From: Phaseolus vulgaris
Taxonomy: Eukaryota; Streptophyta; Magnoliopsida; Fabales; Fabaceae
Assembly (NCBI RefSeq): GCF_000499845.2
Contig: NC_023750.2
Coordinates: 13,831,608-13,895,607 of the forward strand
DNA: 64,000 nt
Reading direction: 5' to 3'
How positions within the stretch are numbered: the first letter of the stretch is position 1; each line of letters begins with the position of its first letter. The notes beneath the pieces were generated by a model. That model made no database searches and was not told the DNA's origin. It worked only from the letters and a program-made list of their open reading frames with translations. Positions 55,401 through 64,000 of the stretch are shown here, in pieces. Position numbers and translations under genes: made by a program.

Positions 55401-56341
55401 GCTAGGAAGGTAAAGAAAAATTCTAGCAAATACACATTGATCGATGGCGATCTGTACAGGTTTGCGTTCACTCACCCACTCCTGGAATGTGTACATGGCG
55501 AGAAGTGCACGAGAATCATGGCAGAGCTCCACGAAGGTATATGCGGAAGCCACGTCGGGGGTCGAGCTCTGGCCGCGAGGACTCTCCGTACAGGTTACTA
55601 CTGGCCATCGATGAGAGAAGATTGCAAGAAGTATGCCCAATGTTGCAAACAATGCCAACAGCACGCCTATTGGCATAAGGCGCCTCCCGAGGAGTTGAAG
55701 TCGATCTATAGCCCTTGGCCGTTTCATACCTGGGGAATCGACATCCTGGGGCCTTTCCCGCTGGCGATCAGGCAGATGAAGTACTTGGTGGTGGCGATTG
55801 AATATTTCACCAAGTGGATCGAAGCAGAACCAGTGGCCCAGATCACCGCACACAAGATCGAAGGTTTCGTGTGGAAGAACATTGTGTGCCGGTTTGGAGT
55901 GCCCAAGCGCCTGGTGTCGGACAATGGGACTCAGTTTACAAGCCATTTGTTGAAGAAGCTTTGCGAAGGGGTGGGAATTCAACAAGTGTTCGCATCCGTC
56001 GAGCACCCTCAGACAAATGGCCAGGTGGAGTCAGCTAATCGGGTGTTGCTGAGAGGATTGAAGAGAAGGCTAGAGAAAGCCAAGGGAAGCTGGGCTGAGG
56101 AAGTACCCCGTATAGTCTGGGCGTACCATACCACTGAGCAGTCAGGAACCCATGAGACCCCGTTCAGCTTGGTCTATGGATGTGACGCGATGATTCCAGT
56201 AGAGATCCAGGAGAGCTCGCCGAGATTCCAGAACTTTGTAGAGGAAGACTCGAATGAAGAGAGAAGGCTGAACCTGGATCTACTGGATGAGGTCAGGGAA
56301 GAGGCGAGATTGAAGGCTGAAGCGGTGAAGAGAAGGGTTGA
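52489..56341 (+). pseudogene. Pol of element E, frameshifted and 3'-truncated
   Basis: Protease (VLVDQGSSADVMFW) and the start of reverse transcriptase are read to about 53640, where one base is lost in the DLNKLAR region. The next frame continues for over 900 residues: SFLDAFSGYNQIKMHP, YVDDMVV, degenerate first RNase H, second RNase H with SVDGS, NQAEYEAL and NARADLLAKL, then integrase with HHCC, GIDILGPF, VSDNGTQF and VESANR all in frame. Unlike element C, this copy has no stop in the second RNase H and no shift in integrase. The frame ends at 56393 inside LTR sequence because the integrase C-terminus is deleted after AVKRRVER. Confidence 0.88.
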
Positions 56342-56862
56342 ACGAGAGCACCCTAACTCGCCCGTTCCAGTAGAGATCGCACTCTTAAGTTAGCCATGCA
56401 CTGGGCAGAACCATGCATAAGTAACTTAGCCAAAAGGAGAGTCAGAAGCAGCGCCCAAGTCAAGGAGGCTCCAGATGATGGCACGTGTACGACTGGATGC
56501 GAGCCACGTGTCCAGGTCTGTAACTGCCAGGAGAGAGAAAGTGACCAGGTATATAAGAGTTCTCAACGAACTTTCTGAGGTACGCACGTTCAGATTATAC
56601 TCTTTACGCTTGTGAGTTCTAGAGCTTCCTGTGAGAGAGAACATTGCACGGTTCCTTGAGTTTTCTTGAGTGTTCTTGCTTTTAGTATTTGGTGGTTCTG
56701 TCACTGACTTGGGCGTTGGAGTGCGATCGGCCGCAGCGGCGCCACTCTGTTCTCTTGCAGGTTCTTGAGGTGGATCTCGAAGAAGGACGGAAGCTTGAAG
56801 CGGTGCGCACGTCGATCCTTTGACGAGGCAGCTTCCAGCGTTCTGGTCAACAGGCAGGATCA
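56342..56862 (+). repeat. Partial 3' LTR of element E
   Basis: 521 bp matching 50198-50718 of the 5' LTR, ending CAGGATCA before GTAAG. It retains the TATATAAG box (56550-56557) but lacks the first 292 bp. Confidence 0.92.
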
Positions 56863-56867
56863 GTAAG

Positions 56868-57589
56868 AATTAAATCTACAGTAGTCTACTCATTGTTCAA
56901 TTGAACCTCTTGACATTACATTTTGCTAAATCATTAACTAATTAAACTGGAAATTTTGTATTTAGTTTAATATTTAATGTTATAACATATTTATTTATCT
57001 TAAAAAATTAATAATTTATAATTAATATATATATAACTATATTTATAAATATTAAAATCTAAAAAGTCGTACTTTAAACCTTATAAATAATTCCGTATAT
57101 CTCTTTTATTAATAACTATATTTATAAATATTAATATTTATATATTATGTTAATATAATTATTTGTACAGAAATACTTGTGTTAAACTTTATATATTTAT
57201 AATTAATTATTTTTAAAAGACAATTTGTGTTTAAAACAAATATTTTCTTTTTTCTTCGTTCTCGTCATTAAATTTATCATAACAAATAAAAAATAACATC
57301 AAAATATATCATAATTAACGTATAAATTTATAATTTATTTTAATAAATATAAATACATGTATAATGTATGATAATGATAAAAAAAATATATGATTAGACC
57401 AGCACAATATCCGCTGGTATTAATAAATTTAACTACAAAGGTAAAAGTCTATAGGTTCAAATACTAATTTCAAGCAAAATAATAATATTATAATATGAAA
57501 GCAAGTAAAAGTCTATTAATTTCATTTTCTAATTTTTGAAATATAACTAATTTTAAAAAATAAAAGAATACACAAATTTACACAACTTC
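56868..57589. other. Very AT-rich DNA
   Basis: No gene or element recognised; long A/T runs throughout. Confidence 0.5.
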
Positions 57590-57592
57590 AAT

Positions 57593-57975
57593 CACTACTA
57601 AAAAAAATCATGAAATAAAAAAAAATTTAGATACAAAAAATAATTAGTTGCTATAGTGACTAAATTAGAGACCATTTTAGGAATTAAATAAATTTTTGGT
57701 TTCTAAATTAGTTTCTATTATTGTTAAATGGTTTCTAAATTGGTATCTAATTAGCAACCAAGATTTTTGCTACCAAATTTAGAATCTAAATAATTGGTAG
57801 TTAAAACATTGGTTGCTAATTAGATACTAATTTAGAAACCATTTAACAATAATAGAAACTAATTTAGAAACCAATTTTTTTTTAGTTTCTAATATGGTCT
57901 CTAATTTAGTTACTATTGCAACTAATTATTTTGGTATCTAAAAATTGATTTCTATTTGATAATTTTCTTGTAGTG
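57593..57975. mobile_element. CACTA-type MITE with large inverted repeats
   Basis: It starts CACTACTAAAAAA and ends TTTTCTTGTAGTG, giving CACTAC terminal inverted repeats, and is flanked by the 3-bp duplication AAT (57590-57592 and 57976-57978). The interior folds back on itself: the block around GGTTTCTAAATTAGTTTC near 57700 returns inverted around 57850. At 383 bp with no coding capacity it depends on a CACTA transposase elsewhere. Confidence 0.88.
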
Positions 57976-58259
57976 AATTTTAAAAATAAGTTTGTGAATA
58001 TAACCAAAAGCATAAAAGTAAAAAATTATTACTTTTAACTTGTTTAAGAATTTTTTATTATTATGTTTTATTTATAAGTTTGATTGTTGTAACATTCCTA
58101 TTTTATTATATATAATAAACATAATTGGTATGAAATATCAAAATAAATATTTAAACATATACAACTCTTGTATTTTAAAATATATCTCTCTTCATAGAGA
58201 TTTTAAATATTTACGTAAGATTAAAACTAAATATTCAAAATAAAATAAAATATTATTAT
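57976..58259. other. AT-rich non-coding DNA
   Basis: Only chance frames; nothing recognised. Confidence 0.5.
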
Positions 58260-60175
58260 CCTCAAGAAGTTGCTCGCTGAGGAGCTCTACACCTGTATTA
58301 TCATCTTCTTCCGTGTAAATACACGATCATCACGAATTAAAGAAAATAAAACACAATGCACGGTAAACTAGCTATTTTTAAAACTTTTAATATAAATATA
58401 ACTTTAAATATCAACATAAAGTCATCAGTTCTCATACATTCTCACAAAACCATCAAGTGTTTATCATAATTTATAATTCATCATTCCCATGTCAGACTTC
58501 TACTGACTCACAATACATAGACATTTGACTCTACTTCTGAAATATTCGTGTACTGAAATTAGCATCCAGACATGTACATGTCATACTACTCGTTGTGAGT
58601 CCACACAACCATGAGCATAATCATCTCAATCTCCCATCATCTCATGTGACAAGGTAAATTCATATGACCTGAAAGACCAAATTATATTTCAAACCACAGA
58701 CAAATTCATATGAACATCCTTCAAATCTCACCAACTTCATTTATGTGATTCTATTATATAAGTAGAGTCAGGATCGTCTCATTCACAAGACGCTCACAAA
58801 TCAATACACCCTAATAACAGTATCGATACGATATTTTCTTTCCTAAAAATACGATGTCTTGATCACACTTTCACATCATTCCATACTTCATGTAACACAT
58901 TAACACACATTCAATAATCACATCACATATGAACTTTCTAAAATAATCCAGTTATATCACCAAAATTCACTTAAACCCATAAGTAATTACTTTTAATCAT
59001 ATTTTTAAATAAAAAATTTATTTTTATTTTAAAACAATAAAAAATAATAAACTAGATTCTCAAAAGAAATATTAAAAAATTAAGTTTTTTTTACTTGCTT
59101 GAGAGAAAATTTGCTTTCTTGAGTGAGAATGGGTCTTGCTTGAGCGAAAATCTCCTTTCTTGAACGAAAATCAACCCAAGAGGGCCTCAAAATTCACCCC
59201 ATTTTCGCTTGAGCGAGATTCCCTCTTGTTTGAGCGAAAATAAGTCTGAAACTCATTGTCTCAAGCTAGCTTAAGCAAGAGTTGTAGATTAAAACTGCAT
59301 AAATATGCCAATTTTCATATTTTCAACCCAAATCTATCAAACATATAAAACCCAAATTGAGAATCAAAGTCAACCCAAATTGAGAATCAAAGTCATTGAG
59401 AATAAAAAAACAATACTCAAAATTTCTTAACTTTAACTATATCATAAAATACAATTCAACTCATTTATATTTTCATTCAAACATTTTCAATAACTTATTC
59501 ACATCAAAATCAATATATAATATTCAAAATCAACCATTTCAGTCAATATACTATTTTACTCTGAAAGAGACAATCCTGTAAGAAAAATTGGAATTGGTGA
59601 CCACGTCACCCCCATATCCAGATCTTCTAATATAGAATTCTATTGAAAAGAATAAGATTAGTTTCCCTTACTTGAGCTTTTGAGCAAGTACTCATAAAAA
59701 GCTTAAGGTCTTACAAAAATTTAAGGATGACCTAACCTACACCACAAAATCCTGATAAAAAATCAAACTACATTACTAGAACTCTGAGCTACCAGGGACT
59801 AATCCTAAAGCTAGAAACCTCACATGCAATGTCTATACTGAAGCTAAGATTAACATTTGAAAACTAACTCAAAGAAAAAGGGAAAAAATGAACTTACTCT
59901 ATCTAAGATTATGATTAGGCAGATTTGTAGAAATCACTGTCAAAAGTCCAACGGCGGACTCTGATTGTCAAACTGGTGAACGAGGAGGTTAGAATTTTAG
60001 AAGGAAGGTAGAGAAAGAAAGAAAAAAAAACTTCTAAAGGGAGACTGTGGTTCTTTTAAAATGAAACCTGGATTTTCTATTTATGTAATATTTTCATTTT
60101 AATAATAAAATATAAAGGAGCTATTTTAATTGTACCACTTTTACTCTAAGACTATTTTTCTAGATCCTTACAATT
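58260..60175 (-). repeat. Dispersed repeat, probable long LTR-like sequence
   Basis: From about 59090 it is collinear with 45240-46455: CTTGAGCGAGA-type motifs, TGACCACGTCACCCC, CAGATCTTCTAA, and the closing AGATCCTTACA. The part from 58260 to 59090 is less AT-rich than its neighbours and may belong to the same unit. No coding motif. The left border is uncertain. Confidence 0.5.
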
Positions 60176-62723
60176 ATCAATCATATATAATAAAGAATAA
60201 TTAAAGTTATGTAAAAAACATTTTTCCCATATTAATTATATTACAAAATAAAAATATTAAATATATTTATAATGAAAAAAAAAATATTATATATATTTAT
60301 AATAAAATAAAAATAATATATAGTAATAAAAATGAAAAAGTTAATTATATTATACAATTTATCTACATAATCGATATATTATACATAATCGTTTATATAT
60401 ATGAATTTTATAATATAATTAATTATAATAATATAATTATAAAATAATTAATAATAATATAAATGCATTTATATATTTAAAATAATAAAAATATTATTAA
60501 TATTAATAATATAAATATTTAAATATTCAAATAATAATAATATTTAAAATTAATTTATAAAATAAAATAAAATAATAAATAATAATATTAATTAAAATAA
60601 ATTTCTTACTCGTACATAATTATAAAACTAGGTTTTAAACCTTACAAATATTACAAATTACAAATATTATACACTTTATTTGAGTTTAAAAGTGAATTTG
60701 AAGGGGTAAATTTAAAGTGAGATGAATGCGAGGTTGGTTGAATTAAGTAAATAGAGTGAAAAGTGTAAAGAAAATTTATGAAAAATTGTGATTGATTTGA
60801 TAGATATAAATTAATTTTAACTAAATAAAAAATAATAGTTTTATTTAATAATTTTAATTTATTATTGTTACTATTATTTAATTTTATTTCACAAATTTAT
60901 TATTTATTATTTATTTTAACGATCATTTTATATGCTAATTAATATTTGTTATTATTTTAATAACAATAATAATTATTTATATTATATTAAATTATATAAA
61001 TAATTATATTTATTTTATTATAATATTAATATTAATAAATTAATAATATAAAAAAATATAATATATATGTAATATAATAATTATAAATGTATATATAATA
61101 AAATATATATTCATAATCGATGAATACATATTTTATTATATATATCTTTATAACAGTGATATTTTTTTCACAAATCTTCACAATTATAAAAAAAATGTAA
61201 AAAAAAAAATTGTTTCATTTGTTATTTTAATTGATTTTCTATTTTTCGTGCTTTTCTTGTCTATCTTTACCAACAAACACACCGTAAGTATTTAAGGTAT
61301 TATTTATAGAAAAATAAAAAAATGGCATAAATTATCTTGATTTTAATTAAATATTTGCAAAAAAAATTATATCTTTTTTATTTTACATCATAATAAATGT
61401 GTATATTTAAAGTAATTAAAAGTTAAGTCATACAAATGAAAAAAAAAAAGTTAATGTTCTCTTAAACTGCAACTAATGTATACTTTTTTTAATAAATTAT
61501 ATTTTTAATTAGTCATCAATTACTATTTATCTTAAAAAAATAGATATGATACTGTCATATTTCTCCTAAATCACATATTAAAATTATTGAGTTATTAACG
61601 TTGCTATTACGTCATTACTTATTGTTATTATTTCTTGACAGTAAAAACAAAAACGTTAATGTAAAATTTAAGAAACAAAATAAATCAAATTTTGATTAAA
61701 AACTAAAAGTAAAAATTCAAAAAAATAAATAAATCAGCAAGCATGAAGATAGTAAACCCAAGAATTTACCAAAATAACACACTTTTTTTGGCGAAACAGA
61801 AAATAACTTAAAAAGTGAAAAAAAAAAGTAAAGTGTTGTGACTCTTTTCAGTTTCAAACAAAACCCTGAGAATGAAATGAAGATGCACCGGCATAAGTTT
61901 GTAAATGTGTATTCGTAAGTTCTTGTATCTACTTAAATTAAGCTAAATTAAAAAATATATATTCACTTGCCATTTGTTTTATTTATAAAATTAATAAATA
62001 CTTAATTATTATATTTTAATATAAGTTAAGTAGTTAATAATAACTTAATTCATGTTTATTTAAATAAGATTTGGTCATAAGAATTAAAAATATTTATTTT
62101 TTTGAAACACCAATAATTAAATAAATTATTAATAAATGTAAACATTATATATATACATATATTCTCTTATTAAAATTAAAAGTGACCTAGCAAAATGGAA
62201 TCATAATAATTAAATTTAGATATCAGACTATTCTATACCAAAATTTAATTTCAGCTTCTTGATAATCTAAATATCTTGAAAATAGTCGATGATATAATTT
62301 TTAGGGTAAATTTGTATAGAATAATTATTAATATATATATTTTTAGTATAATAATAAAAAATTATTATCTGAATTCTTTTTAGTATTTGTTATGTGTGTT
62401 TAATGAAAGGAAAAATAATTATGATTTTTTACTTTAATCAATATATTATTAACAGTTTCTTCTAGAAAGAAATTGAATACATGTATTATGAGTATGCATA
62501 AACAAATTTAACCACTACACCAATAGTGTAGAAAAAACATTAATATGCAAATTAACTTTAAAGGAAGTTTACACTTTCCTGTTTATTTTGGTAAATTTAA
62601 TATTTTAATGGTTGTTTTTAAGTTAATTACATGTTAAAGTTTTCTTTCGATAAACACATATCATAATTACTAAATAGCAAATACATGTGATGCAAACCAA
62701 TCTTGAATTCTTGTTTGTTTTAG
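60176..62723. other. Extremely AT-rich intergenic DNA
   Basis: Long stretches, mainly 60180-61150, are made almost entirely of A and T with ATAATA/TTATTA words. No gene, terminus or conserved motif recognised. Confidence 0.6.
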
Positions 62724-62856
62724 AGTTTATAATGTTGATTTGATGGAGGCAATGCAGAAGAAGTTGTGTCAAGGTAGAAACCAGATTAGGAAGGTGATTT
62801 TGGTGTATGAAAGTAGAGGTTTAGAAAATGTGAGGTCAACTTCTAAAGAGTCCTAA
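62724..62856 (+). other. Possible host exon remnant
   Basis: After a TTGTTTGTTTTAG acceptor-like site a frame reads VYNVDLMEAMQKKLCQGRNQ and continues IRKVILVYESRGLENV to a TAA at 62854. It is not similar to any retrotransposon protein here and is less AT-rich than its surroundings. I do not recognise it, and no upstream exon is obvious. Confidence 0.25.
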
Positions 62857-63131
62857 ACTAGACATGCAAATTGGTGCTAACATAAAATAAAATTGAGTAA
62901 GTGAGACAACATTTTGACATAAATTTCTTATGAATTGAATTTATAACAGGCTTAGCACACTTATTTATAGTGCTAAGGGCAACCATTGTTCAAATTTTAA
63001 CCCTAAAAATTCTACACTCTCATGATAACAAATGACCTCCTCTCATTAGAGCAAATTCTCTCAAATTAGAGGTTGATAAGTGACTTCTCTTCATTCGAGG
63101 AAAATCCTATTCGTTGAAAAAATGACATATG
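62857..63131. other. Non-coding DNA before the last element
   Basis: Nothing recognised. Confidence 0.4.
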
Positions 63132-63734
63132 TGCTAATCAAGAGTGATCAAGTGCTTTGAAGAATTCAAATTGTACTTTGAAATACCAAATCCTATGTGC
63201 TTGATGCAAGGTTGTGTTGCTGTTGTGTTTTGGGAGGGATCTGGGTAGTTTTATTTGTAATCCACTCCTTTGTTAAATCTAAAGCTAATGTGTTTTAAAT
63301 CCCTTTTTAAATAAAGTATTTTTCAAACTAAGTGAAAAACAACCTGTTGTTAGTCGAATCAACCGATTGTTTTACTCTTAGGAGTTTTTAAAAAGGTTGA
63401 AAATTGTTTAAGTTTGGTTGACTTAACTGCCAAACCAAACAATCGGTTATTTCGTGGTTTCAACCGATGTAGCTCTTGGCTTAAGAGTGAATCAGTATAA
63501 ACTGTTGGTGTATATTTCTCTTACCCTTAAACTCATTTAAATTTTGTTTTTACTTTTACTGGTATAAACAACCGATTGTTTTTATGCTGCTTTGCTGTTT
63601 TATTGCTCTAGTTCTTGGCTAACCTGATTTCTGTTCTGGATTCATACAAAGAATTTTGTTAATCTTCAAAAAAATTTCAAAAACCTCTCTTAAACAATTC
63701 ACCCCCTTCTCGTTTAAGGTCATATATTCTAACA
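63132..63734 (+). repeat. 5' LTR of the last element, internally deleted
   Basis: 603 bp ending TTCTAACA, against about 1.1 kb in relatives. The middle is missing: CAACCGAT joins GTAGCTCTTGG near 63468. The start (TGCTAATCAAGAG) is most like the LTR of element D. Confidence 0.75.
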
Positions 63735-63797
63735 ATTGGCATCAAGAGCTTGGTACTTTAAAAATATTCAAGTTTGATCCTAAAATTTCTTTTCACT

Positions 63798-64000
63798 ATG
63801 GCTGAAAAACTACCTTTTGGGGAGGGTGCCTCAATTAATAGGCCACCTCTCTGTTCTATGGTTTGAATTATCAATTTTGGAAAGTTAGAATGAAAATATT
63901 TGTTGAATCTCTTGATAAAGGAATTTGGGATGTAATTGAAAATGACCCTTTTATTCCTAAATTTGAAAAGGATGGATCTTTTATTAAAAAACCTTGGTCC
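63798..64000 (+). pseudogene. Gag of the last element, N-terminal fragment
   Basis: The ATG at 63798 gives MAEKLPFGEGASINRPPL, matching element B Gag. An extra base near 63852 shifts the frame and gives an early stop; the family sequence resumes in another frame (LNYQFWKVRMKIFVESLDKG). It is truncated by the window edge. Confidence 0.8.

Larger units (their letters stand above)
49906..56862 (+). mobile_element. Element E: Tat-like gypsy element, 3' part deleted
   Basis: Plus-strand relative of element C with exact target duplication GTAAG (49901-49905 and 56863-56867). It has a full 5' LTR, primer-binding site, gag and pol, but integrase joins directly to the middle of the 3' LTR at 56342. 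The end of integrase, the minisatellite and antisense-ORF region, the polypurine tract and the first 292 bp of the 3' LTR are missing. The junction shares ACGA with both parents, as expected for illegitimate recombination. Confidence 0.93.
63132..64000 (+). mobile_element. SIRE-like element, 5' end, cut by the window edge
   Basis: A 5' LTR (63132-63734), a primer-binding site TTGGCATCAAGAGC (63736-63749) identical to that of element B, and the start of gag. The rest lies beyond position 64000. Confidence 0.8.

Noticed and set aside
58040..59581. Short frames in AT-rich DNA (58040-58243, 59396-59581)
   Set aside because: Composition-driven Ile/Tyr/Asn/Lys-rich translations with no conserved feature.
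1..64000. A bacterial-style defence or biosynthetic system
   Set aside because: No operon-like runs of short-spaced genes or prokaryotic signals; every long frame is explained by retroelements.

Overview
This window is plant nuclear DNA made almost entirely of nested LTR retrotransposons. The organism is probably a dicot and perhaps a legume. That rests on the element types (SIRE-like Ty1/copia, Tat-like Ty3/gypsy with two RNase H domains, a chromovirus), the AT-rich non-coding DNA, GT-AG introns and the absence of bacterial gene organisation. The legume suggestion is inference from remembered repeat families. I found no complete host gene, rRNA, tRNA or CRISPR.

Layout. 1-3380: old repeats (a 261-bp tandem duplication, a degenerate gypsy-type LTR, a tRNA-like SINE head). 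3381-14258: element A, a SIRE-like copia relic (TSD ATAGT), with element B (6972-13434, TSD GAAAC) inserted in its 3' LTR. B has gag and an extra 400-residue ORF (ORF2 here) but no pol. 14423-26507: element C, a minus-strand Tat-like gypsy element with gag, pol with two RNase H domains, tandem repeats and a spliced antisense ORF; its two flanks do not match. 26508-44961: element D, a minus-strand SIRE-like relic split by F (27364-32188, TSD CAACA) and by the chromovirus H (32742-41486, TSD AATCT). F holds two solo LTRs and H holds one. 44962-49905: diverged repeats, a GC-rich minisatellite and a solo LTR of the C family (48554-49355, TSD AGTAA). 49906-56862: element E, a plus-strand relative of C (TSD GTAAG) that has lost its 3' end. 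56863-63131: very AT-rich DNA with a CACTA-type MITE and a dispersed repeat. 63132-64000: the start of another SIRE-like element, cut by the window edge.

How it works together. The SIRE-like elements that carry ORF2 (B, D, F) have no pol in this window, so they could only have moved with reverse transcriptase and integrase made elsewhere. All SIRE-like copies share a near-palindromic 16-mer (AAACAACCGATTGTTT), usually in pairs exactly 21 bp apart. The pairs occur in the LTRs, in the inner untranslated regions and inside gag, where they read as KQPI repeats. This doublet and the pol-less gag plus ORF2 architecture are the two signals most worth following.

All boundaries were read by eye from LTR termini, target-site duplications, primer-binding sites and conserved protein motifs. 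Lineage names come from remembered family features, not a database search.
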